Positions 10,317-21,241 of a stretch of DNA of 64,000 nucleotides are shown one piece after another. Position numbers and translations under genes: made by a program. Each line of letters opens with the position of its first letter. The stretch's first letter is position 1. Below the pieces are notes generated by a model. It was not told the DNA's origin. It saw only the letters and a program-made list of their open reading frames with translations, and did not search any database. Source of the stretch: CAWFPR01 sp963817635 (lineage in GTDB: Bacteria > Acidobacteriota > Vicinamibacteria > Vicinamibacterales > 2-12-FULL-66-21); the NCBI GenBank assembly GCA_963817635.1, contig CAWFPR010000005.1:310001-374000 (forward strand), written 5' to 3'.

Positions 10317-10583
10317 TCAGGCGCCGATGACCTGCATCACGTGTTCGTCGGTGTTGACTGGGAACACCTCGAACTGCAGGATGTCGGACCATTCCTGAAG
10401 CCACCTGGCGACGGCAACGCTGTCGTTGCTCTCGGCAAGGATGAATCCCTTGTTCCCGCCCACGTTGTGCCAGCGGCCGAGCATCTTCACACCATCGCCG
10501 GGCAGCCCGCCGGTCTTCCGGAATCGATCCTGCGCCGTGTGACGGATGCCCGGAGGGAACGAATAGCTGATCATGAACAGCAT
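10317..10583 (-). CDS. DUF3303 family small protein
   Basis: An 88-aa cytoplasmic protein starting MLFMISYSFPPG at 10583. The layout (short beta strand, then HNVGGNKGFILAESND and FEVFPVNTDEHVMQVIGA) matches the DUF3303 ferredoxin-like alpha/beta family, whose function is not known. An in-frame extension to 10634 lacks family similarity, so the internal ATG was chosen. It stands alone between the nucleotidyltransferase gene (minus) and the 12-bp repeat array. Confidence 0.7.
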   Translation of the reverse strand: MLFMISYSFPPGIRHTAQDRFRKTGGLPGDGVKMLGRWHNVGGNKGFILAESNDSVAVARWLQEWSDILQFEVFPVNTDEHVMQVIGA

Positions 10584-10699
10584 GCGGGGCGCTCCTGTGT
10601 GCCGGCCAGGCCCATCCTGACCCGGAGTCGTCATGCTACTCCACGCCGGAGGCCCTTATCGAACAGCCGGCCCCGCTTCGCCCCCCGGCGTGCCCTGCG

Positions 10700-11102
10700 G
10701 CGCTTCAACCCGGCTTCGACCCAGCTTCGACCTGGCTTCAACACCCGTCTGAGCTGGGTTGAAGCTCCCTGGGCCGTTTTGCCCCCTGGTCGGGTGACCC
10801 GGCTTCAACCCAGCTTCGACCCAGCTTCGACCCAGCTTCAACCCAGCTTCGACCCAGCTTCGACCCAGCTTCGACCCAGCTTCGACCCAGCTTCGACACC
10901 GGTCTGAGCTGGGTTGAAGCCCCCCCACGCTTCGACCCGGCTTCGCACCTTGCCGGGACGGTCAAAGCACGTGAGCCGGGGTACCGGACCGAACCACGCG
11001 TCTTCAACCGAGCTTCGACCCAGCTTCGACCCAGCTTCGACCCAGCTTCGACCCGGCTTCGACACCGGTCTGAGCTGGGTTGAAGCTCCCCCCCGCTTCG
11101 CC
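10700..11102. repeat. Array A of 12-bp repeats (CCCAGCTTCGAC) with inverted end copies
   Basis: Tandem copies of CCCAGCTTCGAC, with CCCAGCTTCAAC variants, run in three blocks (about 10703-10745, 10800-10895 and 11006-11066). Each block ends with an inverted copy, TCTGAGCTGGGTTGAAGC. A stretch at 10963-11003 (CAAAGCACGTGAGCC and onward) is a near-identical copy of the 3' end of modC found 148 bp further on at 11111-11151. All frames through the array look open because of its base composition; it is not annotated as coding. Confidence 0.9.
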
Positions 11103-11109
11103 GAGACGA

Positions 11110-11760
11110 TCAAAGCACGTCAGCCGGGGTACCGGAGCGAACCACGCGTCCCTGGTCGAGGACGATGACGTGGTCGGCCAGCAGGCGCACTTCGGCGACA
11201 TCGTGCGTGACGTAAATGATCGGCACGGCGAGCTGGTCGCGCACGCGCTCGAGATACGGCAGGATCCGACGCCGCCGCTCCACGTCCACCGCCGCGAGCG
11301 GCTCGTCGAGGAGCAGCAGCTCCGGCGACGACATCAGCGCGCGCGCGAGCGCGACCCGCTGGCGCTCGCCCCCCGAGAGCTGCGCGACCGCGCGGTCGAG
11401 CAGGCCTTCGATCTCGAGCATCGTCATCACGATGTCCACCGACAGCTTCTGCCCTTCGCGCCGGCCGTACAGCACGTTGTGCCGCACGTCCATGTGCGGA
11501 AACAGCGCGACGTCCTGCGGGACGTACCCGACGCGGCGGCGGTGCGGCCGGAGGTTGACGCCGCGGTCCGACGCGAAGAGCACGCGCGATCCCACGAGGA
11601 TCGAACCGGCTTCCGGCCGCCGCAGTCCGGCTACCGCGTCGAGCACGGTCGTCTTCCCCGCGCCCGACGCGCCGAAGAGCGCGGTGATTCGCGCCGCGAG
11701 CTGCTCGCGGATTTCGAGCCGGAACGACCCCTGGACGACGGTGAAATCGAGCGCGATCAC
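11110..11760 (-). CDS. modC: Molybdate ABC transporter ATP-binding protein, lacking TOBE domain
   Basis: ATPase subunit for molybdate/tungstate uptake, working with the modB product on the inner face of the membrane. Walker A is GASGAGKTT, the Q-loop region is RRRVGYVPQDVALFPHMDV, the signature is LSGGERQRVALARAL, Walker B is LLLLDEPLAAVD, and the switch His is in YVTHDVAEV. GTG at 11760 overlaps the modB stop (GTGA), implying translational coupling. At 216 aa it ends right after the ATPase fold (SGTPADVL), while typical ModC is about 350 aa with a C-terminal TOBE/MOP domain. The missing part is where array A now lies. The ATPase core appears complete. Confidence 0.88.
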   Translation of the reverse strand: MIALDFTVVQGSFRLEIREQLAARITALFGASGAGKTTVLDAVAGLRRPEAGSILVGSRVLFASDRGVNLRPHRRRVGYVPQDVALFPHMDVRHNVLYGRREGQKLSVDIVMTMLEIEGLLDRAVAQLSGGERQRVALARALMSSPELLLLDEPLAAVDVERRRRILPYLERVRDQLAVPIIYVTHDVAEVRLLADHVIVLDQGRVVRSGTPADVL

Positions 11761-12422
11761 GAGCGGACGTCCGATCGCGACGAGATCCAGTTGGCCAGCC
11801 ACATCGCCGAGAACGCGATCCCCGCCGACACCGCCACCAGCGTGATCGCTTCCTCGTCGCGCCCGGTCTCGGCAAACGAGTAGATCGCGACCGCCAGCGT
11901 CCGCGTCGAGCCCGGAATGCTGCCGGCGATCATGATCGTCGCGCCGAATTCGCCGAGCGCGCGCGCGAATCCGAGGACGCTGCCCGCCAGCACCGCCGGA
12001 CGCGCGAGCGGCAGCGTCACGGTGAAGAAGACCCGTAGGGGAGGCGCGCCCAGCGTCGCCGCGACCGCTTCATACCGCCGGTCCACCTGTTCGATGCCGC
12101 TGCGCACGGTCCGCACGAGGAGCGGCAGGCCCATCACCGTCATCGCCAGGACGACGGCCTTCCAGGTGAAGACGACTTCGACGCCGGCCACGCCGAGAAG
12201 GCGCCCGACCGGCCCGCGCGGCGCGACGAGAATCAGCAGGACGAGCCCGGTCGCCACCGGCGGCATCACGAGGGGCAGCGTCACGATCGTCTCGAGGAGC
12301 ACCCGGCCGCGAAACCGGCCGCGCGCCAGGCACCAGGCGAGCAGCAGGCCGGGCGCCAGCATCAGGAGCGTCGCCAGAGCCGCCGTGCCCACGGTGAAAG
12401 CCGTGATGCGCAGGACGTCCAT
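11757..12422 (-). CDS. modB: Molybdate ABC transporter permease
   Basis: A 221-aa inner-membrane permease with about five or six hydrophobic helices, starting MDVLRITAFTVGTAALATLL. The cytoplasmic EAA-type loop that docks with ModC is EAVAATLGAPPLRVFFTVTLP. It belongs to the ModB branch of the binding-protein-dependent permeases, as shown by its length and by its position between modA and modC. The ATG overlaps the modA stop (ATGA) and its own stop overlaps the modC GTG, so the three genes form one tightly coupled unit. Confidence 0.9.
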   Translation of the reverse strand: MDVLRITAFTVGTAALATLLMLAPGLLLAWCLARGRFRGRVLLETIVTLPLVMPPVATGLVLLILVAPRGPVGRLLGVAGVEVVFTWKAVVLAMTVMGLPLLVRTVRSGIEQVDRRYEAVAATLGAPPLRVFFTVTLPLARPAVLAGSVLGFARALGEFGATIMIAGSIPGSTRTLAVAIYSFAETGRDEEAITLVAVSAGIAFSAMWLANWISSRSDVRS

Positions 12423-13183
12423 CAGCGCGCGCCCGCGAGCGGCGTGAACCCGAACCGCCTGAAGATCGCGGCCGCGTCCGGGCCGGACAGGAACTGGAGA
12501 AACCGCAGCGCCGCGTCCCTGTTGCGCGTGCGCCGCGTCAGGGCTGCCGGATAGACAATGCGCGGCTGGCCCGGCCCGCTGACGACGAACGCGAGCGCCA
12601 CGCTGCGCGACATCGCCGCGTCCGTCTCGTAGACAAAGGCCGCGTCCACGCTCCCGCTCGCGGCGGCCGTCAGCGCTGCGCGCACGTTGCCAACCGGCAC
12701 GAGTTTCGGCTCGAGCGCCGTCCAGAGATTCGACGCGCTCAGGTACTGACGGGCGTAGACGCCCGCCGGCACCGCAAACGGGTCGCCGATCGCGATCCGC
12801 CTGAACTGAGGCGTGGCCAGCGCGGCCAGATCCGCCAGCGGCGGAGCGCCGCGGCGCGTCACCACCGCCAGGCGATTCCCGAGGAGCGCCACCCGCGTGC
12901 TCGGATCGATCGCGCCGGCCTGTTCGGCGACGGCCATCTGAGCCTCATCCGCGCTCAGAAAGAGATCCACGGGCGCGCCGGCGGCGATCTGGCGGGCCAG
13001 CACGTTCGACCCGGCAAAGTTGAACCGCACCGGGCCTCCGCCCGACGCCGCGTACGCTGCCGAAACGGCTTCCAGCGCGTCTGTCAGGCTGATGGCCGCC
13101 GACACGGTCAGCGCCGGCCCACCCTGACGCGGCGGCGCCGGGATGCCGAACACCGCGGCGAGCACGACGAGCCACGCGGCCAT
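12422..13183 (-). CDS. modA: Molybdate ABC transporter substrate-binding protein
   Basis: Periplasmic binding protein of about 253 aa with an N-terminal hydrophobic export segment (MAAWLVVLAAVFGIPAPP). Oxyanion-binding landmarks of the ModA family are present: VSAAISLTDALEAV near the N-terminus, NFAGSNVLARQIAAGAPVD, and DAAFVYETDA in the second lobe. The ATG at 13183 has GAG at suitable spacing; GTG at 13189 is possible but lacks a ribosome-binding site. First gene of modABC. No Mo-responsive ModE site was recognised upstream. Confidence 0.88.
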   Translation of the reverse strand: MAAWLVVLAAVFGIPAPPRQGGPALTVSAAISLTDALEAVSAAYAASGGGPVRFNFAGSNVLARQIAAGAPVDLFLSADEAQMAVAEQAGAIDPSTRVALLGNRLAVVTRRGAPPLADLAALATPQFRRIAIGDPFAVPAGVYARQYLSASNLWTALEPKLVPVGNVRAALTAAASGSVDAAFVYETDAAMSRSVALAFVVSGPGQPRIVYPAALTRRTRNRDAALRFLQFLSGPDAAAIFRRFGFTPLAGAR

Positions 13184-13389
13184 CGCCACACTCTATCAGG
13201 CGCCGTGGGGAATCGACCCGCTACTCGTGTCGCAGCGCGACCAGCGGTTCCAGCGCGTCACCCGCCGGGCAGGCACCCAGCACGCGGCGAGGGATGCGAA
13301 CGCGAGCTCAGGACCGACACCGCGTAGGTCATCGGACCGGTCGGGCAATGTCGACGAGGAGGGTCGCCAGGCCCTCGCGTCCAGCGCGA

Positions 13390-15517
<2,128 letters not shown>

Positions 15518-15848
15518 GTGTTCTCCAACGAAAAGGATTCAGCTGCACACGGCAGCTCAGCACTGGACGGATTGATTTTAACCAGTGTGCCGCCCGTTGT
15601 AAGCTGCCCCGACATCGACGTGCCGGCGAGGCCCCCGGCTCCGCCAGGCCGCGCGATGGCGCCGGCTCGCGGCCGGCTCCGTTCCGGTCGCATTGCCGGA
15701 GCCCTGTGGATTATGAACGCAGACGGCCCACGCAACCGATCTCTTGTAAAGGACTCCGGCGCTGGCGCTATCTGCGATACTGGTTCGACAAATCCAGGAG
15801 GGGCGGGAGCACGCGGCGGCCGCCCACGGAAAGATGGAAGGGGAAGTC
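15518..15848. other. Divergent intergenic region between glgX and ggt
   Basis: It holds the 5' regions of two divergent genes. I saw no ORF, repeat or strong dyad, and only weak -35/-10 candidates that I do not list. The ggt ribosome-binding site (GGGGAAG) lies at its right edge. Confidence 0.5.
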
Positions 15849-17576
15849 ATGCGAGCAATTCTCGGCCTGGCGCTGGCGCTGATCCTCGCGCCGGCTTCGT
15901 ATTCGGCGCCGGATCTCGGCGTTCCGTCCAGAGAAGGCCTGGTCGTGTGCACCTCGTCGCCGGCGTGCGACGCGGGCGCGTCGGTCCTGGCCCGCGGCGG
16001 CAATGCGGTGGACGCCGCCGTCGCCACCGCCTTCGCCCTGGCGGTCACGCATCCCAGCGCGGGCAACATCGGCGGCGGCGGGTTCATGATGATCCGGCCG
16101 GCGAGCGGTGACGTCGTCGGCGTGGACTACCGCGAGCGCGCGCCGCTGACATCGTCGCGGACGATGTACTTGAAGCCGGACGGGACGATCGACAGGTCGC
16201 TGACGGCGGCAGGCTACCTGGCGCCGGGCGTGCCGGGCACGGTGCGCGGCCTCGAGCTGGCGCACAAGCGGTTCGGCAAGCTTCCGTGGAAGGACGTCGT
16301 GATGCCGGCGGTGGAGCTCGCCGAAAAGGGCTTCCCCCTGTCGGCGGGCCTGGCCCGGGGGCTCAACACGCAGGTCGCGGGGAAGATGGCGAACTTCCCG
16401 GCGTCGGTCGCGGCGTACGGGAAGCCGGGAGGCGGCCAGTGGGCCGCGGGCGATCGGATCGTACTCGCCGATCTCGGGAAGACGCTGCGGTCGATCGCGA
16501 CCGACGGGCCGGACGTGTTCTACACCGGCTGGATCGCGGACAGGATCGCCGCCGACATGCAGGCTCACGGAGGGCTGATCAGCAAGGACGATCTCGCCGC
16601 CTACCGGGCGAAGCTCCGGACGCCGGTTCACGGCACGTTCCATGGGTACGACGTCTACGCGATGGCGCCCCCCAGCTCCGGCGGCGTCGCGATGATCGAG
16701 ATGCTGAACATCCTCGAGCCGTATGACCTCAAGGCGAAAGGGGCGAACAGCGCCGCGGCGATTCACCTCGAGGCCGAGGCCATGCGGCGCGCCTACCTCG
16801 ATCGCGCGCGCTACCTCGGCGATCCGGACTTCGTCGAGATGCCGCTCGCGAAGCTGACGTCGAAGGACTACGCCCGGACCGTCGCGGCCAGCATCGACCC
16901 GGCCAGGGCATCCAGCAGCGTCGAGCTCGGACGCGACATCGTCACCACCCAGGTGCCGGAGCCGGACGAGACGACTCACTTCTCGGTCATCGACAAGGAC
17001 GGGATGGCGGTGTCGAACACGTTCACGCTCGAAGGCGGGTACGGATCGAGCGTCGTCGTCAGCGGAGCGGGCTTCCTCCTGAACAACGAGATGGGCGACT
17101 TCAACAAGAAGCCGGGCGAGACCAATACGACCGGCGACATCGGCACGGCGGCCAACCTGATCGATCCGGGCAAGCGGATGCTCAGCTCGATGACGCCGAC
17201 GATCGTCGTCAGGGACGGCAAGGTGGCGCTCGTCACCGGATCGCCGGGCGGCCGCACGATCATCAACACCGTCCTGACCGTCGTGCTCGGCGTCACCGAG
17301 TACGGCCTGACCGGACGGCAAGCGGTCGATCTGCCCCGCATCCATCACCAGTGGCTGCCCGATCGGCTCGACATCGAGCGCGGCGGCGTGAGCGACGGGG
17401 TGCTGTCGAAGCTGAAGGCGATGGGACACAACGCCCGCTTCGCGGGCACGCAGGGCGACGCCCACACGATCTGGATCGGCCCGGATGGCACGCCGTACGG
17501 CGTCAACGACCGGCGCAGCGACGACTCGAAGGCGTCGGTGCCGTCGGGGTTGACAGCCCCGACGGGCGGACGTTAG
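15849..17576 (+). CDS. ggt: Gamma-glutamyltransferase precursor
   Basis: Secreted N-terminal nucleophile hydrolase that transfers or hydrolyses gamma-glutamyl groups, for example from glutathione; about 575 aa. A signal peptide (MRAILGLALALILAPASYSA) precedes the mature part. Self-cleavage should occur before the first Thr of TTHFSVIDKDG (about residue 375), the catalytic N-terminus of the small subunit. Other family landmarks are AGNIGGGGFMMI, the Arg of VDYRERAP, PSSGGVAMIEML, LSSMTPTIVV and GSPGGRTIINTV. The ATG at 15849 was chosen over one at 15834 because GGGGAAG lies 5-6 nt upstream. The reading frame is unbroken. The his promoter candidate overlaps its last codons. Confidence 0.93.
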   Translation: MRAILGLALALILAPASYSAPDLGVPSREGLVVCTSSPACDAGASVLARGGNAVDAAVATAFALAVTHPSAGNIGGGGFMMIRPASGDVVGVDYRERAPLTSSRTMYLKPDGTIDRSLTAAGYLAPGVPGTVRGLELAHKRFGKLPWKDVVMPAVELAEKGFPLSAGLARGLNTQVAGKMANFPASVAAYGKPGGGQWAAGDRIVLADLGKTLRSIATDGPDVFYTGWIADRIAADMQAHGGLISKDDLAAYRAKLRTPVHGTFHGYDVYAMAPPSSGGVAMIEMLNILEPYDLKAKGANSAAAIHLEAEAMRRAYLDRARYLGDPDFVEMPLAKLTSKDYARTVAASIDPARASSSVELGRDIVTTQVPEPDETTHFSVIDKDGMAVSNTFTLEGGYGSSVVVSGAGFLLNNEMGDFNKKPGETNTTGDIGTAANLIDPGKRMLSSMTPTIVVRDGKVALVTGSPGGRTIINTVLTVVLGVTEYGLTGRQAVDLPRIHHQWLPDRLDIERGGVSDGVLSKLKAMGHNARFAGTQGDAHTIWIGPDGTPYGVNDRRSDDSKASVPSGLTAPTGGR

Positions 17577-17579
17577 GCT
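17550..17579 (+). promoter_or_regulatory. Candidate sigma70-type promoter of the his operon
   Basis: A perfect TTGACA at 17550-17555 and TAGGCT at 17574-17579 are separated by 18 bp, at the very end of ggt. Transcription would begin near 17586, giving a leader RNA of about 150 nt before hisI that contains the His codon run and the terminator. The -10 is weak (3 of 6 matches), so this is a candidate. Confidence 0.4.
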
Positions 17580-17587
17580 TGAACGCG

Positions 17588-17660
17588 ATGTTCGCTGCAC
17601 CATCACCGGCACCACCATTCCTGCCAGGGCGGGCCGGTCGAGCTGCGCGTGCATCGATGA
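17588..17660 (+). promoter_or_regulatory. hisL: Probable histidine leader peptide of a his attenuator
   Basis: Read from 17598, codons give HHHRHHHS and then CQGGPVELRVHR before TGA at 17658-17660: six His codons in seven. This is the hallmark of a his leader peptide. An ATG at 17588 is just after the ggt stop but out of frame with the His run by one base in this sequence. Single-base indels are frequent in this window, so a missing or extra base between 17590 and 17598 is the simplest explanation; CTG at 17595 is the only in-frame alternative start. A Rho-independent terminator follows at 17690-17725 and hisI begins at 17737. 17628-17635 (GGCGGGCC) can pair with the terminator 5' arm at 17690-17698 as an antiterminator. 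Confidence 0.65.
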
Positions 17661-17689
17661 ACTGACGACACCAGGAACTCGAACACCAA

Positions 17690-17725
17690 GGCCCCGCCGG
17701 GAAACCCGCGGGGCCTTTTTTGTTT
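17690..17725 (+). terminator. Rho-independent terminator / his attenuator stem
   Basis: The 5' arm GGCCCCG-C-CGGG, AAA loop and 3' arm CCCG-CGGGGCC form an 11-bp stem with one bulged C, followed by TTTTTTGTTT. It ends 11 nt before the hisI ATG. It could simply end ggt transcripts, but the His-rich leader directly upstream makes an attenuator role more likely. Confidence 0.85.
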
Positions 17726-17736
17726 GGGCGGACACG

Positions 17737-18051
17737 ATGGACTTCACGAAGCTCAACGGACTGATTCCGGCCGTCGTCCAGGACGACGCCTCCGGCGAAG
17801 TGCTGATGGTCGGGTTCATGAACCAGGAGGCGCTCGACCGCACGGTCGAGACGGGATATGCGACCTTCTTCAGCCGCACCCGCCAGGCGCTGTGGATGAA
17901 GGGGGAAACATCCGGAAACCGCCTGAAAGTCGAACGGCTGCTCGTCGATTGCGACGACGACACGGTGCTCGTGCGGGCGACGCGCGAGGGGGATGGCAAC
18001 GTGTGCCACACGGGGACGCGGACGTGTTTTCGAGAATGGGATCTTCGATGA
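17737..18051 (+). CDS. hisI: Phosphoribosyl-AMP cyclohydrolase
   Basis: Third step of histidine synthesis: opens the adenine ring of PR-AMP. A 104-aa monofunctional HisI with no PRA-PH (HisE) domain attached. Metal and active-site landmarks are VDCDDDTVLV and CHTGTRTCF. The start gives MDFTKLNGLIP, 11 nt after the terminator T-run. It is first in the operon and its stop overlaps the hisG start (ATGA). No hisE is seen anywhere in the window, so the preceding pyrophosphohydrolase step must be encoded elsewhere. Confidence 0.93.
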   Translation: MDFTKLNGLIPAVVQDDASGEVLMVGFMNQEALDRTVETGYATFFSRTRQALWMKGETSGNRLKVERLLVDCDDDTVLVRATREGDGNVCHTGTRTCFREWDLR

Positions 18052-18937
18052 AACTCAAGCTCGGCATTCCCAAGGGGTCCCTCCAGGACGCGACGATCCA
18101 GCTCTTCGCGCGCGCCGGGTTCACCATCTACGCGAACGCGCGATCGTACTTCCCGTCGATCGACGATCCCGACATCGACTGCATGCTGATCCGGGCGCAG
18201 GAGATGGCGCGTTACGTGTCCGACGGCGTGCTCGACGCCGGGCTGACCGGGCAGGACTGGATCGCCGAGCACGCGGCGGCCAACGGCGGCGCGGCTCCGC
18301 GGTCGTGCCGCTCGCGGATCTGATCTACGCGAAGCAGAGCTTCGGCAAGGTGCGATGGGTGCTCGCGGTTCCCGAGGATTCGAGGTTCCGGACGCCGCAG
18401 GATCTCGAAGGCGCGACGGTCGCGACCGAACTCGTGCGCGCGACGCAGTCCTATTTCCAGGCGATCGGCGTCAAGGTGAACGTCGAGTTCTCCTGGGGCG
18501 CCACCGAGGTCAAACCGCCGATGCTCGCCGACGCGATCGTGGAGGTGACCGAGACGGGCTCGTCCCTGCGCGCCAACCGCCTGCGGATCATCGACACGGT
18601 CATGGAGTCGAACACGCAGCTGATTGCCAATCGCACCGCGCTCGACGACGACTGGAAGCGGGAGAAGCTCGAGAACATCGCGCTGCTGCTGAAAGCCGCC
18701 ATCGAAGCGCAGGGCCGCGTCGGCATCATGCTGAACGTGCGGCGTGGCGACTCGGCCGGCGTGCTCGCGCTCCTGCCGGCGCTCCAGCGGCCGACGATCT
18801 CGCCGCTCAGCGACGAGGACTGGGTTGCGCTCAACACCATCATCGAGGAGCGCACGGTGCGCGACCTCATTCCGCGGCTGAAGGCGGCGCGTGCCTACGG
18901 CATCGTCGAGTACCCGCTGAACAAGATCGTCCTCTGA
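18048..18937 (+). CDS. hisG: ATP phosphoribosyltransferase, long form, one frameshift
   Basis: Committed step of histidine synthesis (ATP plus PRPP to PR-ATP). It starts MKLKLGIPKGSLQDATIQLF. It is the long form: after the catalytic domains (TGQDWIAE, then ATELVRATQSYF, then EVTETGSSLRANRL) comes a C-terminal regulatory domain from about residue 225 (GIMLNVRRGDSAGVLALLPA). No HisZ is needed, and direct feedback by histidine is expected of the family. A one-base shift near 18300 separates AANGG from AVVPLADLIYAKQ. ATG overlaps the hisI stop. Confidence 0.9.
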
Positions 18938-18944
18938 AGGGCCC

Positions 18945-20197
18945 ATGCGCATCATTGCCTCCACACGCCGCGCCGCCGTGACGGCCCTGCTCGATCGGCG
19001 GCCGCGCACGGAACGCCGAGGTCGAACGCCGCGTGGCGCGGATCGTCGCGCGGGTCCGCGCGTTCGGCGACGCCGCGCTCCTGGACTACGCGCGCCGCTT
19101 CGACGGCCTGACCGGTCCGTGCGAAGTGCCAGCGCGACGAGATCGAGTCCGGGGCGGCCGGCCGTCCGGCGCGAGGTGCGCGCGGCCATCGCGCTCGCGG
19201 CCCGGCACATCCGGCAGGTGGCGCGCCGCGCAGGTGCCGCGGAGCCGGATCGTCACGCCGTCATCCGGCATCCGCATCGAACTGCGGGTCCGGCCGCTCG
19301 ACCGCGTGGGCTGTTACGTGCCCGGCGGGCGGTATCCCCTGCCGTCGTCGCTCCTGATGACGGCGATTCCGGCCCGGACGGCCGGCGTTCGCGAGATCGT
19401 CGCGGTGTGCCCGAGGGTCGACGCGACCGTGATGGCCGCGGCGGTCGAGGCCGGGGTGACGCGACTGTTCCGGCTCGGCGGCGCGCACGCGGTGGCGGCG
19501 CTCGCGTACGGCACGCGACTCGGTGCCGCGCGTGGACAAGATCGTCGGCCCGGGCAACGCCTACGTCGCCGCCGCCAAGGCCCTGGTCGCACCCGACTGC
19601 GCGATCGACTTCCACGCGGGCCCCAGCGAGATCGTCGTGGTGTCGTCCACCGGACGCGCCGGCTGGATCGCCGCGGATCTCATCGCCCAGGCGGAACACG
19701 ATCCCGATGCGCGAGCGATCCTGCTGACGCCGTCGCGCCGGCTGGCCGACCGGGTCGCGCGCGCGCTCGCGGCGCAGATGCCGGAGGACGGGCCCGCCAG
19801 GCTGGCGCTCGATCGCAACGGCGGCATCGTCGTCACGCGCGACATCGACGAGGCCATCGAGCTGTGCGAGCGCACCGCGCCGGAGCACGTGGTGTGCGAC
19901 ACGGACGCCGTGGCGGCCAGGCTGACGCGCGCCGGCACGATTTTCGTCGGCCCCCAGAGCGCGCAGGCCTCGGGCGACTACGCCACCGGATCGAATCACG
20001 TGCTGCCGACGAGCGGCGCCGCGCGGTCGCGGGGCGGGCTGAGCGCGGCCGATTTCGTCCGCGTCACGAGCGTCCAGCGCCTGACCGCGCTCGGCCTCGC
20101 CCGGATTGCGCCCGCCGCCGTGACGCTCGCCCGCGCCGAAGGGCTTCGCGCGCACGCCGCGTCGATTGAAATCCGCACGAAGGGGGCGCGACCGTGA
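18945..20197 (+). CDS. hisD: Histidinol dehydrogenase, several frameshifts
   Basis: Last two steps of the pathway: NAD-dependent oxidation of histidinol to histidine. The start gives MRIIASTRRAAVTALLDRR, 7 bp after hisG. The N-terminal third passes through several frames (shifts near 19000, 19125 and 19220). Then VGCYVPGGRYPLPSSLLMTA, RLGGAHAVAALAYGT, DKIVGPGNAYVAAAK, GPSEIVVV, AQAEHDP and SNHVLPT carry the family's zinc and substrate residues. A further shift near 19525 joins the middle to the C-terminal part. All conserved blocks are present, so the gene is probably intact in the organism. Its end overlaps the hisC start. Confidence 0.88.
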
Positions 20198-21241
20198 CCT
20201 ACGAGTACGAGCGCGTTCCGACGCCCGTGTCAGGGCGGCGGCTGCACCTGAACGAGAACACCGCGGGCTGCTCCCCCGCCGTCATCGCGGCGCTCGGCGC
20301 GCTGACCCGCGCAGGACGCGGCGTTCTATCCCGACTACGACGCGGCAATCGGCGCAACCGCGGCCTACTTCGGCATAGCGCCAGACCGACTGCTCCTCAC
20401 GAACGGCCTCGACGAGGGCATCCTCGCTGTGTCGGTCGCGGCATTGCGGGGATTCGCCGCGGCTGCTCCCGGCGAAGCGGTCGTCGTCCGGCCGGCCTTC
20501 GACATGTATGCCGCCTGTTCTGACGCGGCCGGCGGCCGGATCGTCGAGGTCGCGCCCGGGCCGGACCTGTCGTTCCCCGCGGCCCGCGTCCTCGCCGCCC
20601 TGACCGCGCGCACGCGGCTCGTCTGGCTGACGACGCCGAACAACCCGACCGGTCAGGTGATCCCGCGCGAGGTCGTCATCGGCATCGCCGAGGCGGCGCC
20701 GGACGCGCTCGTCTTCGTCGACGAGGCGTATGCGGATTTCTCGGGCGTGACCCTCGTCGGCGATCCGGTTCTCGATCGGCTGCCGAACCTCGTCGTGGGG
20801 CGCACGTTCGCGAAGGCCCACGGGCTGGCCGCGCTCAGGGCCGGAGCGCTCGTGGCCAGGCCGTCGACGCTCGCGCCGCTGCGGCGCGTCGTCCTGCCCT
20901 ACAGCGTCAACGTGGCCGCGGCGACGGCGCTTCCCGCCGCGCTGCGGGACACCGGATATTTCGACTGGTACCTGGGCGAGGTCAGGGAGTCGAAAGCGCT
21001 CCTGTATGCGGCGCTGGACCGGCTGGGCGTGCGGTTCTGGCCCAGCGAGGCGAACTTCGTGCTCGCGCGATTCGCAGACGCCGCGACGCTCGCGAAGCGG
21101 CTGGCCGAACGCGGGTTGTTCGTCCGCGATCGATCCGGGGAGGCGGGGTGCGAGGGCTGCGTCCGGATGACCGCGGGGATCGTGGCCGATACGCGCGCGC
21201 TCATCGCGGCGCTGGAGGAGGTCCTGTGCGGCGCGGAGTAA
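20194..21241 (+). CDS. hisC: Histidinol-phosphate aminotransferase, one frameshift
   Basis: PLP-dependent transamination of imidazole-acetol phosphate with glutamate; fold-type I aminotransferase of about 350 aa. It starts at GTG 20194 (overlapping the hisD TGA) with RRLHLNENTAG, the HisC N-terminal signature. The core has TTPNNPTGQVI, FVDEAYADFSG and the PLP-lysine segment GRTFAKAHGLAALRAG. A shift near 20320 divides the N-terminal 45 residues from the rest (YPDYDAAIGATAAYFG continues in the other frame). Its 3' end overlaps hisB by 16 bp. Confidence 0.88.

Noticed and set aside
10656..11201. Repeat-peptide ORFs (KLGRSWVEAG type) in array A and the matching ones in array B
   Set aside because: The 12-bp unit is a multiple of three and happens to be stop-free in one minus frame. 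The peptides have no start signal and also run through the inverted copies in other frames.
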